Origin: Aurantiacibacter xanthus
GTDB lineage: Bacteria > Pseudomonadota > Alphaproteobacteria > Sphingomonadales > Sphingomonadaceae
Assembly: GCF_003584015.1 (NCBI RefSeq)
Contig: NZ_QXFM01000144.1
Coordinates: 120,985-180,275 of the forward strand
Length of the DNA stretch: 59,291 bases
Direction: 5' to 3'
Positions 26,624 to 36,422 of this stretch are shown piece by piece; positions within the stretch are counted from its first letter, which is position 1, and each line of letters opens with the position of its first letter. The position numbers and the translations under genes were made by a program. Under the pieces are notes generated by a model. The model saw only the letters and a program-made list of their open reading frames with translations, had not been told where the DNA came from and did no database searches.

Positions 26624-27126
26624 GCCGCTTTTTCAACTGGAAGCGGGTCGGCCTGCTGTGCGGCCTCGTCGCGCTGCCGCTCGCCTGGGCGCCGATCGAC
26701 GCTTTCAGCAAGAGCCATGCCTTGCTCATCAATGCGAGCCCGAGCCTCCCCAATTGGGCTTTCTGGCTCGACAAGACCGCACCGATCGAGCGCGGCAGCC
26801 TCATTTTCTTCAAGCCGCCCGCAAGCGCGCTCGTGGCGGAGCACTTCGGGGAGGATCCGCAGATGTTCGGCAAGAAGGTAATTGGCCTGCCGGGCGATGT
26901 GGTGAGCCATGAGGGCATGGAAGTTTTCGTCAACGGCAAGCAGGTCGCCACGCGGCTTGCCCGGACCCGGCTCGGCATAACGCTGACGCGCGGCCCTGAC
27001 GGATCGGTGCCGGACAACTGCTTCTATGTGGGAACCGACCATCCGCGCGGCTTCGACAGCCGCTACGGCGAGATCGGCTTTGTCTGCCGGGGCCAGATCC
27101 TCGGCAGCGGAAAGGCGATCCTGTGA
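26620..27126 (+). CDS. S26-family signal peptidase (TraF/LepB-like)
   Basis: 168 residues with one N-terminal helix. The catalytic serine is S42 in NASPSLPNW, matching the S-x-P of RP4 TraF. The catalytic lysine is K85 or K86 in FGKKVIGLPGD, with a late DSRYGEIGFV box. It probably processes the prepilin or another exported component. Four-base overlaps on both sides tie it to trbI and traW. RP4-type systems call this protein traF, but here a different thioredoxin-like TraF is also present, so no symbol is given. Confidence 0.85.
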   Translation: MSRFFNWKRVGLLCGLVALPLAWAPIDAFSKSHALLINASPSLPNWAFWLDKTAPIERGSLIFFKPPASALVAEHFGEDPQMFGKKVIGLPGDVVSHEGMEVFVNGKQVATRLARTRLGITLTRGPDGSVPDNCFYVGTDHPRGFDSRYGEIGFVCRGQILGSGKAIL

Positions 27127-27758
27127 TGCGCCGCGCCCTTATCATGTTCGCCTTTGCGCTCGCTTTGCCCGCAACGGCGCATGCCCGCGACTACGGTCAG
27201 CGCGGCACCGTCTTCCCGGTGGTGGAGCGCGACCTGCTCGAACAGATCCAGTCGCGGCTCGTGACGATGGAAGCTTCTGGCGAAACTACACGCCTCAATG
27301 AGGAACTGAAGCGCCGCACGCTCGCGCGCGTCGAACGCCCTTCGCCCGTCGCCGGGATTGCGCGTGCCAGCGAAAGCCGCTCGTGGCTCTTCGATCCGAC
27401 CATTGCGTTGCAGCAGGATATCAGAGGTGCGCGCGGCGAGCTGATCCATGCCGCCGGGACGCGCGTCAATCCGCTCGACAGCGTCTCCCTGCGCGCCGAT
27501 CTCCTCTTTCTCGATGGCGACGATACCGAGCAACTCGCCTGGGCGCTGCGCCAGCAAGGCCAACCCAAGCTGATCCTCGTGAACGGCGCGCCGCTGCAGC
27601 TGATGCGCGCACGCCAGCGGCGGTTCTATTTCGACCAGCAGGGCACGCTTACCTCGCGCTTCGGCATCAGGGCCGTCCCTGCGCGCGTGCGCCAGCAGGG
27701 CCGCCAGCTTGAAGTCAGCGAAATCGCGCTGCCCGCCAGAGCGGAGGCTGGCCAATGA
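27123..27758 (+). CDS. traW: Type IV secretion protein TraW
   Basis: 211 residues with a cleavable signal (FAFALALPATAHA), then RDYGQRGTVFPVVERDLLEQ, the TraW N-terminal signature, and a C-terminal domain with LLFLDGDDTEQLAWA and LTSRFGIRAVPARV. TraW is periplasmic and works with TrbC in pilus assembly; in F the two are adjacent or fused in some relatives. ATGATG start overlaps the S26 peptidase stop. Confidence 0.87.
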   Translation: MMRRALIMFAFALALPATAHARDYGQRGTVFPVVERDLLEQIQSRLVTMEASGETTRLNEELKRRTLARVERPSPVAGIARASESRSWLFDPTIALQQDIRGARGELIHAAGTRVNPLDSVSLRADLLFLDGDDTEQLAWALRQQGQPKLILVNGAPLQLMRARQRRFYFDQQGTLTSRFGIRAVPARVRQQGRQLEVSEIALPARAEAGQ

Positions 27759-28768
27759 CCGCCTTGCGCAAACTGCTTGCCGCCGTGCTTGCGATAGTCT
27801 CGCTGGCCTTCGCTACACCTGCGGCAGCAGGCGGCGAGCCAGGCAAATGCACCGGCAGCTTCGTCAATCCGATCACCGATATCTGCTGGTCGTGCCTGTT
27901 CCCGATCTCGATCGGGGCGCTCGATATCTGGCCGTCAAGCCGTCCCGATCCCGACAATCCCGACCTGCCCTTGTGCCTCTGCGGTATCCGGCCGGGTATC
28001 GCGATGGGTTTCTGGGAACCGGTGCGACTTGCCGATGTCAGCATGAAGCCCTGGTGCTTCGTCAATCTGGGCGGCACCAAGCTCGATCCCGGCTTCGATA
28101 TCGGGTTCCGCTCGATCTCGGGTCCCTCGGCGATTGGCGGGGCAAGCCAGTATTATTCGAGCTGGCATGTCCACTGGTATGCCTATCCGCTGATCTACTG
28201 GATGGAGATCGTCGCCGATTTCCTGTGCCTTGAACCCGGTTCGATCGACATTCTCTATATCTCCGAGATCGATCCGCTGTGGCAGGATTCCGAACTCACC
28301 GCGATCATCAATCCCGAAGCCGTGCTCTTCGCCAATCCGCTGGCGCTCGCTGCCTGCGCGGCCGACTGCGCTGCTTCGACCGCGAACCTGCCGCTCGACG
28401 AGATGTTCTGGTGCGCAGGGTGCCAGGGCTCGATGTATCCGATGAATGGCAATGTCTCTGCCTCGATCGGCCATGTGCAGGCTTCACGGCTCGTACTCTC
28501 GCGCTTTGCCTACAAGCTCCATCGCGAACTCGTCTCCTGGGGGACGATGGGAAGCGCAGGCTTGTGCGGCAAATACCTCATGCCAGTGATGAGGAAGCAG
28601 CAATACCGCTTCCAGATGACCAACCCCAATCCGGCGACCTCGGGCCGCTACGCCTGCCCGCCGATTGGCGCCTCCACCACGCTCCAGGAACCCGGACAGG
28701 TCATTCCCGCCATCGGCGAGGACATGGGCTACCTCGTCTGGCGAAAGAGGAATTGCTGCGCGCTATGA
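27755..28768 (+). CDS. traU: Type IV secretion protein TraU
   Basis: 337 residues, signal peptide plus many cysteines in pairs (DICWSCLFPISIG, PLCLCGIRPG, CAADCAAS, WCAGCQGSMYPMNG), as in TraU, a periplasmic protein needed for DNA transfer. Disulfide-rich, hence likely a client of the DsbC-like and TraF proteins. The TGA overlaps the trbC start. Confidence 0.9.
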   Translation: MTALRKLLAAVLAIVSLAFATPAAAGGEPGKCTGSFVNPITDICWSCLFPISIGALDIWPSSRPDPDNPDLPLCLCGIRPGIAMGFWEPVRLADVSMKPWCFVNLGGTKLDPGFDIGFRSISGPSAIGGASQYYSSWHVHWYAYPLIYWMEIVADFLCLEPGSIDILYISEIDPLWQDSELTAIINPEAVLFANPLALAACAADCAASTANLPLDEMFWCAGCQGSMYPMNGNVSASIGHVQASRLVLSRFAYKLHRELVSWGTMGSAGLCGKYLMPVMRKQQYRFQMTNPNPATSGRYACPPIGASTTLQEPGQVIPAIGEDMGYLVWRKRNCCAL

Positions 28769-29520
28769 AACACACCTTTCCCCTGCTCGTCGTGATTGCG
28801 CTTGTGACCGCCGCAGGCTTTGCTGCCGTCGCCGCGCAGGATACCGATCCTGCGCTCGATCTCGAAGAAATCCGCGCGCGGGCCGGAGAGTTCACCGAAG
28901 ATGCCGAGGCGCTGGCAACCAGCGTGCGCAATCGCGCGGAAACACTGGTCGACGATGCACGCACTACGCAAAGCGAGGCGCAAGCCAATCGCGCCGCCTA
29001 TGTCGCAAGCGTCGACGCAGAGAGCTCGGGCGAGGTGCTCGACTTCGATGCCATGGTGCGTGAGCAGGCTGCCGCCGAGCGCAGCGCATTGGGAACAAGT
29101 CCGCGCTTTATCGCCTTTGCCTCGCTTTCCATGCCCGAAGCCTCATTGAAGGCGCTGGTGCAGGACATGGCGCGCGCAGGCGGCGTCACCGTGCTGCGCG
29201 GTTTTCCCGAAGGCAATGCCGATGCCTTCAAGCGCCGCCTTGCGTCGATCTGGAGCGATGGCAGCGAAACGGGCGCACTCGGGATCGACCCGCGCCTGTT
29301 CCGCGCCTTCGATATCAAAGCCGCACCGAGCTTCGTCATGCTCGGCGGCGATTTCAGCCCTTGCGACGGCTTCGATTGTACCAGCAAGGTGCCGCCGCAC
29401 GACCGCCTCGCAGGCAATGTTAGCGTCGCCTTCGTCCTCGAAACCTTCGCCGGAGGCGGCGGTCCCGGGGCCACTGCAGCCCGTCATCACCTCACCCAGC
29501 TTGAAGGAGCCCGGCCATGA
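28765..29520 (+). CDS. trbC: Type IV secretion protein TrbC
   Basis: 251 residues. Signal peptide, a helical acidic segment, then the conserved TrbC domain FIAFASLSMPEASLKALVQD and GVTVLRGFPEGNADAFKRRL with the DIKAAPSFVML block (thioredoxin-like fold). The start is the ATG at 28765 overlapping the traU stop; the longer frame from 28279 lies inside traU. Confidence 0.87.
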   Translation: MKHTFPLLVVIALVTAAGFAAVAAQDTDPALDLEEIRARAGEFTEDAEALATSVRNRAETLVDDARTTQSEAQANRAAYVASVDAESSGEVLDFDAMVREQAAAERSALGTSPRFIAFASLSMPEASLKALVQDMARAGGVTVLRGFPEGNADAFKRRLASIWSDGSETGALGIDPRLFRAFDIKAAPSFVMLGGDFSPCDGFDCTSKVPPHDRLAGNVSVAFVLETFAGGGGPGATAARHHLTQLEGARP

Positions 29521-31241
29521 GACTGGCACCGATCCTCGCTTGCCTGCTTGCCTTCGCCATGCCGGGAAGCGCCATGTCGCAATCGACCGATGCCGCGCGC
29601 GCCGATGGCAAGGAGACAGCGCGCGATCTGCTCGAAACCGCACGCGGCAGCGCTTCTGCGCCGGTCGATGCCAATCGGTTGCCCAATTTTGATCCGGCAG
29701 GCGTACAGGGTCTCGAGACGCTGGCCGACGATCCCGACCGGATCGAAAACAACTCGCGAAGCGCTGCCCAGGTCCACGAAGGCTACCGCGCGATGGAAGA
29801 AAGCCTTGCACGCCGGGCGCGGTTCGATCCCACCGAGATCGAGGCGGTGATCGCGCGGGCGGGAGCGATCAGCGACGCACCGCTCGACTATACCAGCGGC
29901 ATGGCCATCGGCGGCAGCCAGGGCCAGTGCGTCGAACTGCCGCCCGGTTCCGCCTCGGCAGGCACCTATATTGCGACCTGCAACAGCGGGACCTCGGGCG
30001 AAATTGTCGACGCCAGCTGCACGGCGAGCCTCGTGCCCGAAGTCACCACGACGAGCGAATACGACTATTACTGCCTGCCCAACAACGCGCCCGACGACGG
30101 CAAGTGGTCCTGCACGAACTATACCGGCGGCAGTTGCAATCTTTACCAGACCGCCTTCGTACATTGCGCGAGCCTGCCGCAATTCTCGAGCATTCCCTGC
30201 CGCGGGCAGAACATGATCGAGGTGCACCGCTTTCGCTGCGGCGAGCAGATCGGGGGCTTCGCGCCCGACGATGTGACGACCACCCGGACACTCGATGTCC
30301 GGCTCGATGACAGCCTGTGCCTGCCGCTCGCTCAGGCCTCCACCTGCTCACAAGTGACCGAGACCTGCACCGATGCCAGTCCGCAGACGCGCATTGTCGA
30401 TGGCGTCTCGATCACCCGCAGCTGCTGGCAATGGCAGCGCGACTACCAGTGCCTCGACACGGTGTCGGGCAATGATTGCGGCGAAATCGAAGCCAATCCC
30501 GAATGCCGCTTCCTGCGCGAAGAATGCCTCACCGACGAGACACCCTGCCAGACCAGCGAGCGGATCTACGAATGCGCATTGCCGCCCGACGGCTCGGCGC
30601 CTGCGCAATATATCTGCGATGGCGATGTCTATTGTATCGACGGCTCGTGCGAGACCATCGAGCGGACTGCCAATGACGAGTTCAAGGACGCGGTCGTTGC
30701 CTTGAACGCCATGAACCAGGCACGCGGCGAGTTCGATCCCGATACGCTCACGCTCTTCACCGGCACGCGCAACACCTGCTCTTCAAAGGTCTTCGGCATT
30801 CTCAATTGCTGCAAGGGCAAGGGCTTCCCGCTCATTCCGGGGATCAGTCTGCTGGTGGCGCTCGGCTGCGATCGCGAGGAAGTGCTGCTCCACGAACGCG
30901 ACGCACAGGGCCTATGCGCCTATGTCGGGACCTATTGCTCGGACAAGTTCCTTGGCGTGTGCCTCACCAAGCGCAAGGCCTATTGCTGCTTTGAGTCCAA
31001 GCTCTCGCGCATCCTGCAGGAGCAAGGCCGCGCGCAGCTGCCCAAGCCCTGGGACGACCCCAAGGAAGAGACCTGCGAAGGCTTCACACTCGACGAGTTC
31101 GCGCAGCTCGATCTCAGCCAGATGGATTTCTCCGAAGTCTATGCCGAGTTCACCGATGCCGCGCGGCTGCCCGACGAACTCGAGACCAGCGTGCTGATCC
31201 AGCAGAAAATCGAAGACTACTACGCAAGGAGCAACCCGTGA
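29517..31241 (+). CDS. traN: Mating-pair stabilisation protein TraN
   Basis: 574 residues, exported, with a very high cysteine content in the central and C-terminal regions (for example CCKGKGFPLIPG, CFESKLSRILQEQ). In F, TraN is an outer-membrane protein that contacts recipient surface proteins and sets host range. The distal fragment FGILNCCKGKGF to KRKAYCCFESKLSRIL is the conserved TraN C-terminal pattern. It overlaps trbC and traF by 4 bp. Confidence 0.88.
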   Translation: MRLAPILACLLAFAMPGSAMSQSTDAARADGKETARDLLETARGSASAPVDANRLPNFDPAGVQGLETLADDPDRIENNSRSAAQVHEGYRAMEESLARRARFDPTEIEAVIARAGAISDAPLDYTSGMAIGGSQGQCVELPPGSASAGTYIATCNSGTSGEIVDASCTASLVPEVTTTSEYDYYCLPNNAPDDGKWSCTNYTGGSCNLYQTAFVHCASLPQFSSIPCRGQNMIEVHRFRCGEQIGGFAPDDVTTTRTLDVRLDDSLCLPLAQASTCSQVTETCTDASPQTRIVDGVSITRSCWQWQRDYQCLDTVSGNDCGEIEANPECRFLREECLTDETPCQTSERIYECALPPDGSAPAQYICDGDVYCIDGSCETIERTANDEFKDAVVALNAMNQARGEFDPDTLTLFTGTRNTCSSKVFGILNCCKGKGFPLIPGISLLVALGCDREEVLLHERDAQGLCAYVGTYCSDKFLGVCLTKRKAYCCFESKLSRILQEQGRAQLPKPWDDPKEETCEGFTLDEFAQLDLSQMDFSEVYAEFTDAARLPDELETSVLIQQKIEDYYARSNP

Positions 31242-32059
31242 TGTGCCGTGCCGCCCAATTCATCGCCCTCGCGCTTGTGCTGTCGATGACCATGCCAGGC
31301 GTCAGCCAGACTGTCGTGGCGCAAGAGGTTCGGGCCAGCACAAGCACTGCCGACACGCTCTACTGTGAGGAGAGGCAGCTCGGATACTGGTTCTACTGCA
31401 TCGATCCCGAGCCGGAGCCGCGCGAGGAAGAAGCAATTCAGACCCCAACGGCAAGCGCCGCCGAAGAACTCGACGCGATCACGAGCGAACTGCGCGAACT
31501 GAAGGCCCAGGCGATCCTCTATCCGACCCCGGAAAACGTCACCGCCTATATCCGCTTCCAGCGCGAGCAACTCGATCGCGCTTCGCTGTTCTCCGATGTC
31601 TGGCAGCGCGCACTCTGGCAGGATCCCGCGCTCGACTACACGCTCGAACGCCCCGTCGGCGCGCTTGCCAAGCGGCAATGGCAGGATGCGCGCGCTGCCG
31701 AGCGCGACGTCGTCATGGCACGTCTCTCCGAGCGCTACGGCCTGTTCTACTTCTTCGCCCAGACCTGCGGCGCCTGCGAGGTCATGAGCCCGATCGTCAA
31801 ATCGGTCGCGGAGCGCTGGCACATCACGGTGCGAGCGATCTCGACCGATGGCGGACCCTCGCGGCATTTCCCGAACTACACGGTCGAAAACGGGCATCGT
31901 CCGCGCATGGGCCTCGAGCCCGGCATTACCCCTGCGGTCGTCCTGTGGGACAGCGAGACCCGCCGCCCGATCCCGATCGGCTACGGCGTTCTCTCGGCCG
32001 ACGAGCTGCAGGACCGCATCTACCTCCTCACCACCAGGGAAGCCGGCCATGACTACTAG
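31238..32059 (+). CDS. traF: Conjugal transfer protein TraF (thioredoxin-like)
   Basis: 273 residues: signal peptide, a helical region with FQREQLDRASLFSDVWQRAL, and a thioredoxin-fold domain with FFAQTCGACEVMSPI (CGAC) and PGITPAVVLW (cis-Pro). The active-site cysteines are retained, unlike F TraF, so this copy may be redox-active. It overlaps traH by 11 bp. Confidence 0.88.
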   Translation: MMCRAAQFIALALVLSMTMPGVSQTVVAQEVRASTSTADTLYCEERQLGYWFYCIDPEPEPREEEAIQTPTASAAEELDAITSELRELKAQAILYPTPENVTAYIRFQREQLDRASLFSDVWQRALWQDPALDYTLERPVGALAKRQWQDARAAERDVVMARLSERYGLFYFFAQTCGACEVMSPIVKSVAERWHITVRAISTDGGPSRHFPNYTVENGHRPRMGLEPGITPAVVLWDSETRRPIPIGYGVLSADELQDRIYLLTTREAGHDY

Positions 32060-33494
32060 GATCGGAACACTTGCGCTCGCACTGGGCGCAGCCGCAATGA
32101 CAGCGACGCCGATTGCCGCATCAGCACAGGATGTCGGCAACAGCATGGACCGCTTCATGGACGACATGGGCGCGGCGGCCAATGTCACAGGTCCTACCGC
32201 GTTCGAAGGCCAGTCCGCAGGCTATTATTCCATGGGCAATGTCTGGACCCGCTTTCCCCAGAAGACGACCAACATCGCCAATCTCCAGCTGCCGCGCGCG
32301 CGTGCGGGCTGCGGCGGGATCGATATCTTTGCCGGCTCCTTCTCCTTCATCAATGCGAGCGAAATGGTCGCGCTCTTGAAAGCCGTCGCCAACAATGCGG
32401 TCGGTTTTGCCTTCAGCCTCGCGATCGACACGATCTGCCCCGAGTGCAACAAGATCATGCAGGAGTTTTCGCAGAAGGCGCAGCTCATGAACGAGCTGTC
32501 GATCAACTCCTGCGAAATGGCACAGGGCCTCGTCGGCGGCGTCTGGCCGCAGGGCGACCTTGCCGACAAGGCGATCTGCGAAGCGATCGGCAATTCGACC
32601 GGCATCTTCACCGACTATGCTGCTGCCAAGCATGGCTGCGGCACGCGCGGCCAGCGTGAAAGCACCAACAATGCCGGCGGGCCCGACTTCGAGGACGTCA
32701 ATCCCGGCGTGCCGCGCAATTACACCTGGCATGTCCTCAAGGAATCCGCCTTCTTCAATCCCGGCGGTACCTTCGACCGCGACCTCGCCGAATACGCCAT
32801 GACGCTGATCGGCACGGTGATCTACGTCCCGCCAAGCGATGATGATCCGGGCAGTTTCGTTCCCTTTGCGGGCGATGCCTCCTCGACGCTGGTGACGGCA
32901 TTGCTCGACGGGACGCAGGGCCAAAACGTTCAGGTCTTCCGCTGCGATGAGCCCGATCTTTGTCTAAACCCGACCTTCCAGCAATTGAGCCTGTCCTCGG
33001 CAAAGGCGATCCGCCCGCGCGTAGCGACCATGATCGGGAATATGGTCGAAGCGATCCGCGAAGATACAGCCATCGGCGCTGCCGAGATCGAGCTATTGCA
33101 GGTCGCCTCGCTCCCCTTGTACAAGATCCTCACCGTCCAGGCCGCCTATGGCCGCGGGATGGCGACCGACGATCGGGCGACGCTCGCCGAGGTCACCAGC
33201 ATCGACCTCTTGCACGCGATCCTCGAACGGATATCGTCAGAAGCGAGCCGCTCGATGGCGAGCTTCATCGCCGCCGACGAAGCCAAGCTGACGCTCTGGC
33301 GCGCGCAGGTCGCCGAGGTCCGAAACCAGCTCGCCAGCAGGCAGGCGACCGGGCAGGCGCGCATTACCGCCATCGTCCAGATCATCGAGAAGACCGCGAT
33401 GATCGAGAACATGCTCGCAGCGTCGATGTCGCCCTCGATGGCCGCCGCGCTCGACTGGTCGCGCGGCATCCAGTCGCGCTCGATCGTTCCCTAA
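32049..33494 (+). CDS. traH: Conjugal transfer protein TraH
   Basis: 481 residues. Signal peptide ending near ASAQD, then RARAGCGGIDIFAGSFSFIN, CPECNKIMQEFSQKAQLMNE and the C-terminal helices near LYKILTVQAAYGRGMA, all typical of TraH, a periplasmic/outer-membrane pilus-assembly factor. The start is ATG 32049 within the end of traF. Confidence 0.92.
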   Translation: MTTRIGTLALALGAAAMTATPIAASAQDVGNSMDRFMDDMGAAANVTGPTAFEGQSAGYYSMGNVWTRFPQKTTNIANLQLPRARAGCGGIDIFAGSFSFINASEMVALLKAVANNAVGFAFSLAIDTICPECNKIMQEFSQKAQLMNELSINSCEMAQGLVGGVWPQGDLADKAICEAIGNSTGIFTDYAAAKHGCGTRGQRESTNNAGGPDFEDVNPGVPRNYTWHVLKESAFFNPGGTFDRDLAEYAMTLIGTVIYVPPSDDDPGSFVPFAGDASSTLVTALLDGTQGQNVQVFRCDEPDLCLNPTFQQLSLSSAKAIRPRVATMIGNMVEAIREDTAIGAAEIELLQVASLPLYKILTVQAAYGRGMATDDRATLAEVTSIDLLHAILERISSEASRSMASFIAADEAKLTLWRAQVAEVRNQLASRQATGQARITAIVQIIEKTAMIENMLAASMSPSMAAALDWSRGIQSRSIVP

Positions 33495-33505
33495 AAGGTA
33501 ATCCC

Positions 33506-36211
33506 ATGGTCGAAGTCTACACGGTTGGCGGCGGCGAATATCTCGTCAACGTCTTCAACGCGGTCGCCGCATGGACCGGCGCGGGCGGCTACAAGAGTCT
33601 GATCCAGGTGGCGCTCGTGATGGGCATGGCGCTTGGCGTCATCGTGCTCGCCTTCAACCAGGACTGGCGCGCCTGGGTGAACTGGTTCCTTGGCGCAACG
33701 CTCATCTACATGTGCCTGATGGTTCCGCGCATGGACGTCCATGTTACTGACCGCGTCAATCCGAGCCTTGCACCGGCAACGGTGGCCAATGTCCCGCTCG
33801 GACTTGCGCTGATGGCAAGTTTCACCAGCCAGGCTGGCGACTATCTCACCCGCTCGGCCGAACTGGTATTCGGCCTGCCCGACGATCTCAACTACTCGAA
33901 GAACGGGATGATCTATGGCGCGCGGCTTCTGGAGGCGACCCGGGGCTTGCGCATCTCCGATCCCGAATTCGCCGCCAATCTCGACGAGCATTTCAAGCAA
34001 TGTGTGTTCTACGACGTCCTGCTTGGTCGCTATTCGATGCAGGAGCTTGCCGAGAGCGCCGATATCTGGGCGACCATCGGCCCTGGCAGCGAAGCGCGCG
34101 CGCAGCGCTTCCTCATCCGCGACGTCAACACTGGCGAGGTCACTTCGGCAGTCACCACCTGCCGCGACGCCTACAACACGCTTGGCGGACAATGGGCGAA
34201 CCTGATCGACGACATGGGCACTGCCTTCGGCCGCCAGCTCTATCCGCGCCAGACCGAGGCGCTCGCGCGCGCCAAGCTCTTTGCCGACCTGCCGATCGCC
34301 TACAGCTACCTCTCGGGCGTTTCGAGCAACGCCAGCGACATCTTCCGCCAGGTGCTCTCGATCAACGCCATGAACCAGGCGATGCACGGCTTTGCCGGAG
34401 CGAGCGGCATGGGCAGCATCGATGTCTTCGCCCAGACTCGCGCCGATATCCAGACCGAGCGCACCTATGCCTCGATCGCGTACAATTCCATGAAATGGGT
34501 GCCAATCCTCAATGTCGTGCTGACGGTCATCTTCTACGCGCTTTTCCCGGTGCTCTTCCCGCTCTTCCTCATGCCGCGGACCGGGCCGATTGCCTTGCGA
34601 GGTTATGTTACCGGCTTCTTCTACCTTGCCGCCTGGGGGCCACTCTTCGTGATCCTCCACATGATCCTCATGTTCAAGGGAGCGAGCGATGTGGCTGCAG
34701 CTGGCGGCGATACCGGCCTCAGCCTCGCGACATTCGCGGGCATGTCCGATGTAAACTCCGATATCGGCGTGCTTGCCGGCTACCTCGTTGCGTCAATTCC
34801 GTTCCTTGCGGGCGGTGTTGCACGCGGCGCCATGGCGATCTCGGGCCAGGCGACCTCCTACCTCAATCCGAGCCAGAACGCCGCCGAGGAAGCCGCGCGC
34901 GAGGCGAGCACGGGGAACATCTCGCTCGGCAACACCAACCTTGAGAATTCGTCCGTCTTCTCGCGGCAATTCGCACAGGGCAATTTTGCGCCCAATATCA
35001 CCTACGGCGCGGGCCAGACGCGCAGCTTCGGCGACAGCGGCACGCAGACCACGGGCTTTCCCGATGCCGAGTTCGCGCATGTCCCGACCTCGAGCTATCC
35101 TTTCTCCCCGACTCTGGGATCGGACTTCTCGAGCAGGCTCTCGACCATTGCCGGGCAGAGCCGCAGCCAGAGCGAAACCTATTCCAACCTCGCGCAGCAA
35201 TCGACGAGCTCGGCCATCACCCGCTTCTTCGAGCTGCGCGATGCCTATTCGACCGGTCAGTCGAACGAAACCGTCAGCGGGACCTCGTCAAGCGACAGCA
35301 TCGGCACCACCTTCAGCGAGATCGACAATGCCTCGCGCACGCTGCAGCAGCAGTTCGGGCTGTCGCGGCGGGCCTCGGACGACATCACCGTGTCGTGGTT
35401 CCTCAATGGTGATGCAGGTGTCGGCGCCAGACGCCAGGGCCGGACCTTCAGGGGTGATCTGGGTCTGCGCGGTGGTCGCAACCAAAGTTGGACCGACAGC
35501 GATATCGGGATTGCTTCGGAGGATCGGTCACGGCTGCTCTCGACGCTGCGCCAGATTTCCGAGAGCAACAACTGGTCGAGCACGCGCGAGGGCTTCTTGC
35601 GGGAGACCAGTTCCAGTTCCGAAAGCCTCGTTTCGACAACCGCCTCGGGTCTCAACACCTCTCTCACCGAGGCCCAGAGCTACACGATTGAAGCGCGTCG
35701 CGCCGAAGAACTCGCCAACCGTCTCGAAGATCAGGCCAGTTGGTACGAGAGCGCCAATGCTGCGGGCACGCTCAATCTCAGCCAGGCCTATCGCGAATGG
35801 GGAATGGCGGAGATCGAGGCCAATCGCGACTACTACGGTCCCGTGCGATTTGACGACATCGCATTCCAGATGAGCCCAGCCGGACAGCAACTGCAGGCGC
35901 GCTTTGTCGCCAGCTACGCCGACCGGCTTCATGACGATATCGAGAGCGAACTGTCCCTGCCCGCTGCCGCACCAGTCTCGCGGCCGGGAGTCGGCAGCAG
36001 AGGTGACGTCCGCGGGTCTGTGCGATTGGGATCGGTGCCAGGAACCCTGTCGGGCCCTTCAACTGCAAGAGAAGATATCGGCCGTGCTGTGGACCGTGTG
36101 CAAAGCCGTGGCGGCGAAAGGGTCGATAGCGTTGGCGATTATCTCGACGGGCGCACACGCAATGCGCGGGGAGCAAGCGCGGAAGCGGCCGACGAGATCA
36201 AGGAGTGGTAG
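33506..36211 (+). CDS. traG: Conjugal transfer protein TraG
   Basis: 901 residues. The N-terminal third is membrane-embedded (VYTVGGGEYLVNVFNAVAAW, then several helices through WGPLFVILHMILMF). The periplasmic C-terminal half is Ser/Thr/Gln-rich and coiled. F TraG is similar in size and acts in pilus assembly, mating-pair stabilisation and entry exclusion. A GTAATCCC-spaced start at 33506 follows traH by 11 bp, the first non-overlapping junction since traE. The gene ends 1 bp from a convergent gene, marking the end of the operon. Confidence 0.92.
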   Translation: MVEVYTVGGGEYLVNVFNAVAAWTGAGGYKSLIQVALVMGMALGVIVLAFNQDWRAWVNWFLGATLIYMCLMVPRMDVHVTDRVNPSLAPATVANVPLGLALMASFTSQAGDYLTRSAELVFGLPDDLNYSKNGMIYGARLLEATRGLRISDPEFAANLDEHFKQCVFYDVLLGRYSMQELAESADIWATIGPGSEARAQRFLIRDVNTGEVTSAVTTCRDAYNTLGGQWANLIDDMGTAFGRQLYPRQTEALARAKLFADLPIAYSYLSGVSSNASDIFRQVLSINAMNQAMHGFAGASGMGSIDVFAQTRADIQTERTYASIAYNSMKWVPILNVVLTVIFYALFPVLFPLFLMPRTGPIALRGYVTGFFYLAAWGPLFVILHMILMFKGASDVAAAGGDTGLSLATFAGMSDVNSDIGVLAGYLVASIPFLAGGVARGAMAISGQATSYLNPSQNAAEEAAREASTGNISLGNTNLENSSVFSRQFAQGNFAPNITYGAGQTRSFGDSGTQTTGFPDAEFAHVPTSSYPFSPTLGSDFSSRLSTIAGQSRSQSETYSNLAQQSTSSAITRFFELRDAYSTGQSNETVSGTSSSDSIGTTFSEIDNASRTLQQQFGLSRRASDDITVSWFLNGDAGVGARRQGRTFRGDLGLRGGRNQSWTDSDIGIASEDRSRLLSTLRQISESNNWSSTREGFLRETSSSSESLVSTTASGLNTSLTEAQSYTIEARRAEELANRLEDQASWYESANAAGTLNLSQAYREWGMAEIEANRDYYGPVRFDDIAFQMSPAGQQLQARFVASYADRLHDDIESELSLPAAAPVSRPGVGSRGDVRGSVRLGSVPGTLSGPSTAREDIGRAVDRVQSRGGERVDSVGDYLDGRTRNARGASAEAADEIKEW

Positions 36212-36212
36212 G

Positions 36213-36422
36213 TCAGAGCAATCCGTCGTAGATCACGACAAAGACAGCGAACGCAACGAAGAGGACACCGGTAGCGATCAATGCATATCGCTCCCACCGG
36301 TCAGCCCACGCCTTCTTGAAAGTGTATTCTGTAAGACGGTTTTCGGCGATGGCTCGATCGAGCTCGCGAAAACCCTGCCAGTCTTCCTTGGATGGCGGCG
36401 GGGAGTTTTCAGGATTGGTCAT
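36213..36422 (-). CDS. Small single-helix membrane protein
   Basis: 69 residues: a hydrophilic acidic N-terminus (SKEDWQGFRELDRAIAENRL) and one C-terminal transmembrane helix (YALIATGVLFVAFAVFVVIY). It overlaps the upstream HTH gene by 4 bp. No family recognised. Immediately after traG and with this topology it could be an entry-exclusion-type protein, but that is only positional inference. Confidence 0.6.
   Translation of the reverse strand: MTNPENSPPPSKEDWQGFRELDRAIAENRLTEYTFKKAWADRWERYALIATGVLFVAFAVFVVIYDGLL

Noticed and set aside
33491-34660. 389-codon minus-strand frame inside traG
   Set aside because: Composition and position match a GC shadow of the well-supported traG.
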